This document shows, one piece after another, positions 54,342 to 62,706 of a stretch of DNA of 64,000 nt. Origin of the DNA: Mycobacterium sp. GA-1841 (GTDB taxonomy: Bacteria; Actinomycetota; Actinomycetes; Mycobacteriales; Mycobacteriaceae). The DNA is taken from NCBI RefSeq assembly GCF_001954135.1, contig NZ_MBEQ01000114.1:1-64000 (forward strand). Direction: 5' to 3'. Position numbers and translations under genes: made by a program. The notes beneath the pieces were generated by a model. That model saw nothing but the letters and a program-made list of their open reading frames with translations. It had not been told where the DNA came from and did no database searches. Position 1 is the stretch's first letter. The number at the start of each line of letters is the position of its first letter.

Positions 54342-54635
54342 ATGTGGACGGAACTGCAATGGGAAGAGCGGACCGTAGGCAACCACAAGGAGTACGGCGC
54401 GACCGTCCCAGGTGGCGATCCCAACCATGACTTCTACCGGATTCAGCCAAGTGGCGAAGCGTGGAATGTGCAACGGTCCTCGCAGGTGGTGTTTCACAGT
54501 CGGCTCAACCGTAACGTTGCATCTCTAGAGGAAGCCAAAGGCGTTGCGCAGAATGACGCTGTTGTCGTGGAACGACTTGGCCGGTGGGCTCAATACATGG
54601 CCCAAAATGATCCACCAGCGACGCGACTAGTTTGA
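54342..54635 (+). CDS. Small cargo protein beside attR
   Basis: 97 residues from ATG 54342 with an excellent AAGGGAGGA. It starts MWTELQWEERTVGNHKEYGA; no family recognised. It is the last gene of the integrated element and, in the circular form, lies directly upstream of the integrase, so it could share its promoter there. Confidence 0.6.
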   Translation: MWTELQWEERTVGNHKEYGATVPGGDPNHDFYRIQPSGEAWNVQRSSQVVFHSRLNRNVASLEEAKGVAQNDAVVVERLGRWAQYMAQNDPPATRLV

Positions 54636-54651
54636 GCAATTCGTTGCGTTG

Positions 54652-54667
54652 GACAACCCCAACGGGC
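54652..54667. other. attR core
   Basis: GACAACCCCAACGGGC, identical to attL. To its right the minus strand carries the orphaned native start ATG AGC GGC of the Rv0312-type gene (ATG at 54674), now reading into the element and stopping after 15 codons at 54627. Confidence 0.92.
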
Positions 54668-54902
54668 CGCTCATAACGCAGGCCACGATAGCCGCCGCGT
54701 TTCGTCACGGCTGCCCGACACTCCGCGGGAGCCGGACCCAAGCCCTTTACGCCCGTACACGTTTGACCTTCGCAGCAACTCGGTCGAAAAGCCTGGAAAA
54801 CCCGGTGATCACGCCGGACAACGAACCCGCCCGCCGCGTGGGCAACCACTTTCCGATCCCGCTGCGGGTTTGCGTCCGCCGTCTACGGGTACAGCCAAGG
54901 CC

Positions 54903-56405
54903 ATGACTTCCCTGTGGCTTGCGAACCGTCCGGACCGCCCGATCGCACCCGCCCTCACCGACGAAGCGGCTCGCCGGGCTGACATCGTCGTGGTCGGCGC
55001 CGGCATCACCGGTCTCGTCACCGCGGTGCTGCTGGCGCGGGCCGGTAAAGACGTGCTGGTCCTGGAGGCGCGTACCGCCGGTGCGGGCACGACGGGCAAC
55101 ACCACGGCCAAGATCAGCCTGCTGCAGGGCACCAAGATGTCACAGATCGTGGCGAAGCATTCACCGAAGGTGGCGCAGCAATACGCCAAGGGCAATCTCG
55201 AAGGCCAACAGTGGTTGACCGGCTACTGCCAGACGCACGGGATCGACGTGCAGCGCGAGGATGCCTATACCTATGCCCAGTCCTCCGGCGGTGTGCCGCG
55301 CGCCAAGGCCGAGCTGGAAGCCTGCCGGGCGGCCGGGCTCGACGTCGAATGGGTCGACGAGGCAGACGTGCCGTTCCCGTTCCACGGTGGCGTGCGACTG
55401 GCCGATCAAGCCCAGTTCGATCCGATGCCGTTGTTGGACAGTCTGGTTGCCGAGCTCGGTGAGCGTAATGGGCGGCTGGCCGAAGGCGCCCGCGTGCAAC
55501 GGGTTTCCCACGACGGGGCCGGGCTGACGATACGGGTGCAGACCGCCGGCGGCGAGGTCGACGTGCATACCGAGCAGTGCATCTTGGCCACCGGTATCCC
55601 CATCCTGGATCGGGGCGGATTCTTCGCCCGCCTCAGCCCACATCGCTCGTACTGCCTGGCGTTCCGGGTCCCGGACAACATCACCCGCGGCATGTACATC
55701 TCCACTGATTCCCCCACCCGCTCAACGCGTTCGGCGCCGACGCCCGACGGGGACCGGCTCATCGTCGGCGGGGCAGGCCATACGGTGGGGCGTAGCAGTG
55801 ACCCCGCAGCGTCGGTGCAGGAGCTGGCCACCTGGGCCACACTGCACTGGCCCGGAGCCGAGCAGACGCACTACTGGTCGGCGCAGGACTACACGCCCAT
55901 CGATGCGCTGCCGTACGTCGGCCCGATCCTGCCGGGCCATGACAAGATCCACGTGGCAACGGGTTTCGACAAATGGGGCATGACCAACGGGGTCGCCGCC
56001 GCGCTGTCGTTGGCCGCTCGCATCCTGGGCGGCCGGATGGACTGGGCCGAGGCGTTCGCCAGCTGGAATCCGCACGAGTTGTCCGGGCTCACCACTGCAG
56101 CGCAGACCAACCTGACGGTCGGATGGAACATGGCCAAGGGCTGGATCGCACCGGTGACCCGCAGCGGTGCCGCCGCCGGGGAGAACTGCGGCGTCGTCAG
56201 CGGACCGCCCTGGCACCTGCAGGCCGACAGCGTCGTCGACGGAGTCGAACGCACCGTGTCGCCGGTGTGTCCACACCTGGGTGGCATCGTCAACTGGAAC
56301 GATGCCGACAAGTCGTGGGACTGCCCGCTGCACGGTTCCCGCTTCGCCCCCGACGGCACCCTGATCGAAGGGCCGGCCACCCGCGACCTCACCCGTTCGG
56401 GATAA
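54903..56405 (+). CDS. FAD-dependent oxidoreductase with C-terminal Rieske domain
   Basis: 500 residues from ATG 54903. The DAO-fold FAD motif VVGAGITGLVTAVLLARAG lies at about 31-49, with GTTGNTTAKISLLQGTKMSQ after it. The Rieske [2Fe-2S] ligands are in CPHLGG (about 455) and CPLHGSRF (about 473). The substrate is unknown; related proteins oxidise amines or betaine-like compounds. It was divergent from the Rv0312-type gene before the element inserted, so the 54668-54902 region holds both original promoters. Confidence 0.9.
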   Translation: MTSLWLANRPDRPIAPALTDEAARRADIVVVGAGITGLVTAVLLARAGKDVLVLEARTAGAGTTGNTTAKISLLQGTKMSQIVAKHSPKVAQQYAKGNLEGQQWLTGYCQTHGIDVQREDAYTYAQSSGGVPRAKAELEACRAAGLDVEWVDEADVPFPFHGGVRLADQAQFDPMPLLDSLVAELGERNGRLAEGARVQRVSHDGAGLTIRVQTAGGEVDVHTEQCILATGIPILDRGGFFARLSPHRSYCLAFRVPDNITRGMYISTDSPTRSTRSAPTPDGDRLIVGGAGHTVGRSSDPAASVQELATWATLHWPGAEQTHYWSAQDYTPIDALPYVGPILPGHDKIHVATGFDKWGMTNGVAAALSLAARILGGRMDWAEAFASWNPHELSGLTTAAQTNLTVGWNMAKGWIAPVTRSGAAAGENCGVVSGPPWHLQADSVVDGVERTVSPVCPHLGGIVNWNDADKSWDCPLHGSRFAPDGTLIEGPATRDLTRSG

Positions 56406-56444
56406 GCGATGACCCGCTACGGCGGGTGTGCTCAAATGACGGGC

Positions 56445-56903
56445 ATGGGTGACATCGACGACATCAAGCAAGTCAAATACCGGTATCTGCGTGCGCTGGA
56501 CACCAAGCACTGGGAGGATTTCGCCGACACCCTCACCGAGGACGTCGAGGGTGATTACGGGCAGTCGATGGGCCAGAAGCTGCACTTCACCGAACGTGAT
56601 TCCCTGGTCGAGTACATGAAGAGCTCACTGGGCCCGGAGGTCATCACCGAGCATCGCGTCGCGCACCCCGAGATCGTCGTGGACGGCGACGAGGCCACCG
56701 GCATCTGGTATCTACAGGACCGGGTGATCGTCGCGAGCCTGAATTTCATGTTGTTCGGCTCGGCGTTCTATCGCGATCGCTACCGGCGGACCGCTGACGG
56801 CTGGCGGATCAGCGCCACCGGTTATGACCGCACCTACGATGCCACGCTCTCGCTGGAGAACCTCAACTTCAACCTGGAACCGGGTGCGGCCCTGAACATC
56901 TGA
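56445..56903 (+). CDS. SnoaL-like protein (Rv0310c)
   Basis: 152 residues. It starts MGDIDDIKQVKYRYLRALDT with the SnoaL/bile-acid dehydratase-like helix and DTLTEDVEGDYGQS; HRVAHPEIVVDGDEATGIWY follows. An upstream ATG at 56409 or 56439 is possible. It belongs to the NTF2-like superfamily. Downstream of the FAD/Rieske gene with a short gap, so perhaps co-transcribed. Reaction unknown. Confidence 0.75.
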   Translation: MGDIDDIKQVKYRYLRALDTKHWEDFADTLTEDVEGDYGQSMGQKLHFTERDSLVEYMKSSLGPEVITEHRVAHPEIVVDGDEATGIWYLQDRVIVASLNFMLFGSAFYRDRYRRTADGWRISATGYDRTYDATLSLENLNFNLEPGAALNI

Positions 56904-56906
56904 CGG

Positions 56907-57560
56907 CTATTTTGCGATCGCGATGACGGCGCCCGGCCGCAACCACTGCATGATCTTCACCAGGGTGCCGTCGTCGATCGCCACGCACCCGGCCGTCGGC
57001 CCGCCGTCGGTGGTGTGCAGGAAGAACGCGCCACCGTTGCCGGGTACCCGGGCCTTGTTGACGCCCATCACCACGGCATGTTTGTAGGCCGAGATGTTCA
57101 GGTTCTCAGTGCCGCTGCTGAGGTCGGTGTTGAACGGGCACTGCGCCTTCTTGCACACCTGCATGGTGTTGTAGGTCGGGCTCTTCATATCCCCGTCCCA
57201 CCAGTGGTCGGGCGTCACCTGGACGTACTGGAGTCCGCCGCCCGGGTTGGGTGCGGTGCCGAACGCGAAATCGAGGGTGAACACGCCCATGGGCGTCTTC
57301 ATCTCACCATCGTGGGTCTGCGGGGCCATCCCGTTGGCGCCGATCTTGGCCGGAATCCCGGCGCCGATCGGCTGCCACCCGGCCGGGCCCCGCTGCCATA
57401 CATCCATCTTCGCGTCCGAACCACCCACTCCGACAACGGAAATCACTTGGGCGGCATTGCCCACCGATGAGGCGAACCAGGGCGGGTCGACAGCACCGGC
57501 GGTGGGCGCGCATGCCAGTGCCAGCACCCCGGCGCACAGCATGGCGAGCAGTCGGCGCAT
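56907..57560 (-). CDS. Exported YkuD-type L,D-transpeptidase-like protein (Rv0309)
   Basis: 217 residues from ATG 57560. Signal peptide MRRLLAMLCAGVLALACAPT. The C-terminal YkuD fold has GEMKTPMGVFTLDFAFG and the active-site-like FFLHTTDGGPTAGCVAID with His and Cys in correct order. It may cross-link peptidoglycan or be a relative of the classical Ldt enzymes. It is convergent with the SnoaL gene. Confidence 0.85.
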   Translation of the reverse strand: MRRLLAMLCAGVLALACAPTAGAVDPPWFASSVGNAAQVISVVGVGGSDAKMDVWQRGPAGWQPIGAGIPAKIGANGMAPQTHDGEMKTPMGVFTLDFAFGTAPNPGGGLQYVQVTPDHWWDGDMKSPTYNTMQVCKKAQCPFNTDLSSGTENLNISAYKHAVVMGVNKARVPGNGGAFFLHTTDGGPTAGCVAIDDGTLVKIMQWLRPGAVIAIAK

Positions 57561-57638
57561 CAGTACATCGTCGCCGCTGCCCCTCTCGGCCCGGTAAAGC
57601 TTGGAGCACGATCCGGTCGCGACAGCTACGTTGGCGGG

Positions 57639-59102
57639 ATGGATCTGCACGCGATCGGCAAGGGATTGGGAACGCTGGACCGTGAAGTGTTCGAGGCGGT
57701 CGCGGAGTCCCCGAGCCCGCTTCTGGACACTGTCATGCCCGGACTGACGAGGGCCGCAGACCACTCCAAACTGTGGTTCGCCATCGCGGCCGGCATGGGT
57801 GCCCTCGGCAGCACGTCGTTGCGGCGCGGCGCGACGCGCGGCGTGATCAGCCTGGCGGTGACCAGCCTGCTGACCAATCAGGTGGCCAAGCGGATCTGGC
57901 GGCGTCCCCGGCCGGACCGCAGCCTGATCCCGCTGGCCCGGCGCACCCGACGCGTCCCCACATCGCATTCGCTGCCGTCGGGTCACTCGGCGAGCGCGGC
58001 GGCGTTCGCGGTGGGCGTCGGTCTGGAATCCGCCGCGGCCGGTTTTCCGCTCGCACTGGTGGCCGGTCTGGTCGGTTTGTCCCGGGTGGCCACCGGCGCG
58101 CACTATCCCGGTGACGTGTTCGCCGGATTCGGGATCGGAGCGGCCATCGCCATCCTCGGTGCGCGCGTGGTGCCCACGGTACCGGCCGCCGCCGTGCCTG
58201 CCGCCGATCCGCTGCGGTTCCACACCGAACCCCGCCCCGACGGTGCCGGTGTCACGATGGTGATCAATCCGGCCTCCGGTGACGGCACCGGCGCACGGAT
58301 CATCGACGAGGTGCGGAACGCCTTGCCGCGCACCGAGATCATCGAGGTCGGCGAGGACGACGACATCGAGACGGTGTTGCGAGACGCCGCCGGACGGACC
58401 GAAGTGCTCGCGGTGGGCGGCGGCGACGGCACGGTGGCCTGCGCGGCCGCCGCGGCGGACCGGGCGGGTGTGCCGCTGGCGGTGTTTCCCGGCGGCACGT
58501 TCAACCACTTCGCCAAGGACATCGGTTGCGATTCGGTGGCCCAGACCGTCACGGCAATCACCGAGGGCAGCGCGGCCTACGTCGACCTGGTGTGCCTCAA
58601 CGAGGAACACATGGTGGTCAACACCGCCAGCATTGGCGCCTACCCCCGCTACGTGCGGACCCGCGAGAAACTCGAACACCGGCTCGGCAAACGACTGGCG
58701 GCGGTATATGCGCTGTACCTGACGCTGCGCCGAGACAAGCCGGTGCGGATCCGCTACGACGACAAGACACTTGAGACGTCGCTGTTCTTCCTGGGCAACT
58801 CGACCTACATTCCGTCGGGCTTCGCCCCGTCGCAGCGCCCCCGTCTCGACGACGGCCTGCTCGACGTGCGGATCCTGGAGGCGGGACGGCGGTTCAGCCG
58901 GGTGCGCCTCGCCACGGCCGTGGCCCTGGGCCGGCTCGAACGCAGCCCGCTGTATCACGAGTTGCGGGTGCCGCAATTCAGCTTCGTCGCCGTCGACGGG
59001 CCCACCACCGTGGCCCATGACGGCGAGGTCGGCGAAGCGCTCAGCGAGGCCAGTTTCAGCGTGCGCTACCGAGCGCTTCCGGTGTTTCGTCCACTGTCGT
59101 GA
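57639..59102 (+). CDS. PAP2 phosphatase-diacylglycerol kinase fusion
   Basis: 487 residues. The N-terminal PAP2 domain has KRIWRRPRP (about 83), LPSGHSAS (about 113) and SRVATGAHYPGDV. The C-terminal DAGK catalytic domain has VINPASGDGTG (about 210) and GGGDGTVA (about 260), ending with a lipid kinase beta domain. The pairing of lipid phosphatase and kinase suggests remodelling of a phosphorylated lipid. Its 3' end overlaps the convergent PAP2 gene by 47 bp. Confidence 0.9.
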   Translation: MDLHAIGKGLGTLDREVFEAVAESPSPLLDTVMPGLTRAADHSKLWFAIAAGMGALGSTSLRRGATRGVISLAVTSLLTNQVAKRIWRRPRPDRSLIPLARRTRRVPTSHSLPSGHSASAAAFAVGVGLESAAAGFPLALVAGLVGLSRVATGAHYPGDVFAGFGIGAAIAILGARVVPTVPAAAVPAADPLRFHTEPRPDGAGVTMVINPASGDGTGARIIDEVRNALPRTEIIEVGEDDDIETVLRDAAGRTEVLAVGGGDGTVACAAAAADRAGVPLAVFPGGTFNHFAKDIGCDSVAQTVTAITEGSAAYVDLVCLNEEHMVVNTASIGAYPRYVRTREKLEHRLGKRLAAVYALYLTLRRDKPVRIRYDDKTLETSLFFLGNSTYIPSGFAPSQRPRLDDGLLDVRILEAGRRFSRVRLATAVALGRLERSPLYHELRVPQFSFVAVDGPTTVAHDGEVGEALSEASFSVRYRALPVFRPLS

Positions 59103-59727
59103 CGGGCGGATACGGCGGACAGATCAGGAATACCGCCACGAACCAGATGTAACCCAAGGCCCAGCCTGCCACCACGTCGGACGGGTGATGGACATTGAGC
59201 ACGACGCGGCCCACACCGATCGCCACGACGACCAGCACGCCGGCCGCCGCCCACCATTTCCGCAGCGGCGGATGAAGCGTCGGCCAGACGAGCACCGTCA
59301 ACGCCAGCACGGCGACCATCACCCCCACCGCATGTCCGGAGGGAAACGAGCTCGACAGGGCATGCACCATCGCGGTGTCCGGACGCGGACGGTTGACCAA
59401 GGCCTTGGCCACCTCGGTGACCACCGCGCTGAGCTCGATGGTCAACAGCAGAAACAGCGCCAGACGTCGCCGTCGGCGCACCAGCGCGACGACGATGAGC
59501 ACCAAGGCCAGCAACCGGAACGCGAAGGGCCCGAGCACCTCGCAGAACACGTTCCACGCGATCACCCAGCCGGGATGCGCTGAGAGATAGCGGTACGCAA
59601 CGGACAGCCCGGTGGTGTCGACACCGACCAGCCACGGCCAGCGCATCGCATAACCGATCCACAGGGCCGCGTACACCGCGACGGCCGCCACGGCGGTCAC
59701 GATCAGCCACCTGACACGGGTTCCCAC
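59056..59727 (-). CDS. PAP2-family membrane phosphatase
   Basis: 223 residues from GTG 59727. Six membrane helices. PAP2 motifs are KALVNRPRPDT, SSFPSGHAVGVM and GRVVLNVHHPSDVVAGW. It removes phosphate from an isoprenoid or phosphatidic acid on the outer face of the membrane. A longer reading to 59907 would run over the divergent gene. The last 47 bp overlap the PAP2-DAGK gene on the other strand. Confidence 0.85.
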   Translation of the reverse strand: MGTRVRWLIVTAVAAVAVYAALWIGYAMRWPWLVGVDTTGLSVAYRYLSAHPGWVIAWNVFCEVLGPFAFRLLALVLIVVALVRRRRRLALFLLLTIELSAVVTEVAKALVNRPRPDTAMVHALSSSFPSGHAVGVMVAVLALTVLVWPTLHPPLRKWWAAAGVLVVVAIGVGRVVLNVHHPSDVVAGWALGYIWFVAVFLICPPYPPVTTVDETPEALGSAR

Positions 59728-59785
59728 CAGATAATCTCTACCAGCTCCAATCGTTCCGCCATGTTTGCGCGCTACCGTCGAACAC

Positions 59786-60268
59786 ATGGCATTGATCCTG
59801 CGAAAGCTGATGCACATCGGCGGACTGCCGGAGGGGCTGCGGGCGGAAGCCGAGGCCGAGGGCGTCCTGTTCCTTGCCGAGTACATCCCCGTCACCAGGC
59901 GTTTCACCGGGACGATTCCGGGGATGCGGTCGTCGGGCAGCGTCGCGAGCTACGCCGGTTCGGTGGTCCTGACCAACCATCGGGCATTGGCGACGATGTC
60001 CACCCTGCCCAAGCTTGCCGGCCGCAGTATCGATCAACCGTGGTCGGCCCCACAGAGCGGTGCGGTACATGCCGAGCTCACCGCGACGGGCCTCACCCTG
60101 CAGGCTGATGTCGGCGAGATCGACCAGCGGTGCGAAGGTGAGCTGTCGCTGCACTTCAAGACCGACATCCCCCAGGAGGTGCTGGAGCGGCTGCCGAGCC
60201 GGTCGTTGGCCTTCGACGTGGGTCCGGAGTACGTTTTCCGCGCGGTGGGCGTGCCGTACCACCCGTAG
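59786..60268 (+). CDS. Conserved mycobacterial hypothetical protein
   Basis: 160 residues from ATG 59786. Basic start (MALILRKLMHIGGLPEGLR), a conserved-looking RFTGTIPGMRSSGSVASYAG and a mostly beta C-terminal part. No membrane segment or catalytic motif seen. Family not recognised. Confidence 0.7.
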   Translation: MALILRKLMHIGGLPEGLRAEAEAEGVLFLAEYIPVTRRFTGTIPGMRSSGSVASYAGSVVLTNHRALATMSTLPKLAGRSIDQPWSAPQSGAVHAELTATGLTLQADVGEIDQRCEGELSLHFKTDIPQEVLERLPSRSLAFDVGPEYVFRAVGVPYHP

Positions 60269-60352
60269 CAAATAACGTGCTCGCGATGAGCCAAACGGTT
60301 GCCCTCCGGCGGCGCACCCGCTTCGGTTGTGCGGGGATCGAAAGGACGTGAC

Positions 60353-61723
60353 GTGACCGAGCCGCAACGGCAGAACCTGCTGATCGTGCATTGGCACGAC
60401 CTCGGGCGCTATCTGGGCGCGTACGGCCACTCCGATGTCGACAGTCCCCACCTCGACCGGTTGGCCGCCGAGGGAATCCTGTTCACCCGGGCGCATGCCA
60501 CCGCGCCGCTGTGTTCGCCGTCGCGCGGTTCGTTGTTCACCGGGCGGTACCCGCAGAGCAACGGCCTGGTGGGGTTGGCCCACCACGGCTGGGAGTACCG
60601 CGCCGGCGTGCGCACCCTCCCCCACATTCTGGGTGAATCCGGTTGGTATACAGCGCTGTTCGGCATGCAACACGAAACGTCCTATCCAGCCAACCTCGGT
60701 TACGACGAGTTCGACGTGTCCAACGCCTACTGCGAGTACGTCGTCGAACAGGCGACCGCCTGGCTGACCGATCCGCCGCGGCAACCGTTCCTGCTGACCA
60801 CCGGATTCTTCGAAACCCACCGGCCCTATCCGCACGACAGGTACGAACCGGCCGACGCCGACGAGGTGGCCGTGCCCGACTATCTGCCCGACACCGGCGC
60901 GGTGCGCGACGATCTGGCCGATTTCTACGGATCGATCGCGGTGGCGGACGCGAAGGTCGGTGAACTGCTCGACGTCCTGACGCAGACGGGTCTCGACCGG
61001 AACACCTGGGTGGTGTTCATGACCGATCACGGGCCGGCGCTGCCGCGAGCCAAGTCGACCTTGTACGACGCCGGCACCGGCATCGCAATGATCGTGCGTC
61101 CGCCGCGGTCGGCCGGCATACCGCCGCGCCGTTATGACGAACTGTTCAGCGGGGTGGATCTCCTACCGACCCTGCTGGAGTTGCTCGACGTCCCCATCCC
61201 CGACGAGGTCGAAGGGTTGTCACACGCCGGCAACCTCACGACATCTGCTTCCGAACCGGAACAGATCCGCTCGGAGGTGTACACGGCAAAGACCTACCAC
61301 GATTCGTTCGATCCAATTCGTGCCATCCGCACGAAGGAATACAGCTATATCGAGAATTACGCGACACGACCATTGTTGGATCTGCCCTGGGATATCGCCG
61401 ACAGCCCACCCGGACGTGCTCTCGGCGACCAAATCGGTACTCCACGGCCCGCGCGTGAGCTGTACGACCTCGTCGCCGACCCGACGGAACGCAACAACCT
61501 GCTCGGGGCCGACGCCACCGACAAAGCCGAGGCCATCGCCAACGATCTTGCCCTGCTACTCAACGACTGGCGCGAGAAAACGCTCGACGTGATTCCCTCC
61601 GAATTCGCCGGCACCCGCATTTCGGAGCGTTACACCGAGACGTATCTGAGCATCCACGGACGTCCGGCGACCAGTCGATCGGCGATCGCCGCCGACCGCG
61701 GCATTACCGAGCCCAATCGGTAG
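60353..61723 (+). CDS. Sulfatase (Rv0296c)
   Basis: 456 residues from GTG 60353 (AAAGGA upstream). The formylglycine site LCSPSRGSLFTGR (CxPxR, Cys near 54) and the metal site FMTDHGPALPRAK are present. It hydrolyses a sulfate ester after maturation by a formylglycine-generating enzyme. It is adjacent to stf0 as in M. tuberculosis, so trehalose sulfate or a sulfolipid is a likely substrate (inference). Confidence 0.9.
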   Translation: MTEPQRQNLLIVHWHDLGRYLGAYGHSDVDSPHLDRLAAEGILFTRAHATAPLCSPSRGSLFTGRYPQSNGLVGLAHHGWEYRAGVRTLPHILGESGWYTALFGMQHETSYPANLGYDEFDVSNAYCEYVVEQATAWLTDPPRQPFLLTTGFFETHRPYPHDRYEPADADEVAVPDYLPDTGAVRDDLADFYGSIAVADAKVGELLDVLTQTGLDRNTWVVFMTDHGPALPRAKSTLYDAGTGIAMIVRPPRSAGIPPRRYDELFSGVDLLPTLLELLDVPIPDEVEGLSHAGNLTTSASEPEQIRSEVYTAKTYHDSFDPIRAIRTKEYSYIENYATRPLLDLPWDIADSPPGRALGDQIGTPRPARELYDLVADPTERNNLLGADATDKAEAIANDLALLLNDWREKTLDVIPSEFAGTRISERYTETYLSIHGRPATSRSAIAADRGITEPNR

Positions 61724-61801
61724 TTTTTCTCACGGCGAGCGAAAACTCTTGACGCCCAGTTGAATAGGCGCCGCAAACAATTCATGGTTAAAGTCTCGCC
61801 C

Positions 61802-62641
61802 ATGTCAGATCATCCGACCGCCTACCTGGTGCTCGCGTCCCAGCGCAGCGGCAGCACATTGCTGGTGGAATCCCTGCGCGCGACCGGCATGGCCGGCGAG
61901 CCCCAGGAGTTCTTCCAGTACCTGCCGACCACCAGCATGTCGCCACAGCCGCGGGAATGGTTCGCCGGTGTCGAGGACGAGTCGATCCTGCGCCTGCTCG
62001 ACCCTCTGGTGGAGGGCAAGCCGGACCTGGCGCCGGCCGAGATCTGGCGCGACTACATCCGCACGGTCGGCCGCACCCCCAACGGGGTGTGGGGCGGCAA
62101 GTTGATGTGGAACCAGACCCCGCTCCTCCTGGAGCGCGCCGAAAGCCTGCCCGAGCGTTCCGGCCCCGGCCTGCTCGCCGCGATCCGCGATGTGGTGGGC
62201 AGCGACCCGGTGCTGATCCACGTCTACCGGCCCGATGTTGTGTCGCAGGCGGTTTCGTTCTGGCGGGCAGTGCAGACCCGGGTCTGGCGCGGCCGGGCCG
62301 ACCCGGTGCGCGATGCGCGCGCCGAGTATCACGCCGGCGCGATCGCCCACGTGGTGCGACTGCTGCAGGCCCAGGAGGAGGGCTGGCGGTCCTGGTTCGC
62401 CGAGGAGAACATCTCCCCCATCGACGTGTCGTACCCATATCTGTGGCGCAACCTCACCACCGTGGTGGCCACAGTGCTCGAAGCGCTGGGCCTGGACCCC
62501 CGGCTCGCCCCGCAGCCGGTACTGGAGCGTCAAGCCGACCAGCGCTCCGACGAGTGGGTGGACCGTTACCGCCGCGATGCCGAGAAGGAGGGCCTACCCA
62601 CCGGTGATTTCGGTGCATCCAGTAACGGCTGGCGTTACTAA
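61802..62641 (+). CDS. stf0: Trehalose 2-sulfotransferase Stf0 (Rv0295c), palindrome-extended end
   Basis: 279 residues from ATG 61802. The PAPS-binding loop LASQRSGSTLLVESLRATG, GEPQEFFQYLP and GVWGGKLMWNQ define Stf0, which makes trehalose 2-sulfate, the first step of sulfolipid-type glycolipids. Remembered Stf0 has 267 residues; here the last ~12 residues (GDFGASSNGWRY) are encoded by the palindrome at 62606-62654, which also gives the stop codon. The native end was probably at about residue 267. Confidence 0.92.
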   Translation: MSDHPTAYLVLASQRSGSTLLVESLRATGMAGEPQEFFQYLPTTSMSPQPREWFAGVEDESILRLLDPLVEGKPDLAPAEIWRDYIRTVGRTPNGVWGGKLMWNQTPLLLERAESLPERSGPGLLAAIRDVVGSDPVLIHVYRPDVVSQAVSFWRAVQTRVWRGRADPVRDARAEYHAGAIAHVVRLLQAQEEGWRSWFAEENISPIDVSYPYLWRNLTTVVATVLEALGLDPRLAPQPVLERQADQRSDEWVDRYRRDAEKEGLPTGDFGASSNGWRY

Positions 62642-62654
62642 ATGCACCGAAATC
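62606..62654. repeat. Palindromic repeat at the 3' end of stf0
   Basis: Arms GATTTCGGTGCATCCAGTAACG (62606-62627) and its complement at 62633-62654, matching 20 of 22, with a 5-nt loop. The TAA stop of stf0 (62639-62641) is inside the right arm. Probably an inserted palindromic unit that also acts as terminator between the convergent stf0 and tam genes. Confidence 0.8.
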
Positions 62655-62706
62655 GCGTCGACGACGACGGCGCGGGTACGCATGTCGATTACGTCGTAGG
62701 TAATGC

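Larger units (their letters stand above)
42320..54667. mobile_element. 12.3-kb serine-integrase element, putative phage satellite
   Basis: A 12,332-bp unit bounded by a perfect 16-bp direct repeat. Contents in order: integrase, two small membrane proteins, degenerate phosphoesterase, HTH regulator, divergent early operon, replication protein with iterons, tape measure protein, unknown proteins, membrane protein, HNH protein, head-to-tail stopper, DUF2510 membrane protein and a small cargo protein. Capsid, portal, terminase, tail tube and lysis genes are missing. Reading frames are intact and GC is visibly lower than the host. Confidence 0.88.

Noticed and set aside
57561..59018. N-terminal extension of the YkuD gene to 59018
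   Set aside because: It lies antisense to the PAP2-DAG kinase gene, and the signal peptide begins at 57560.
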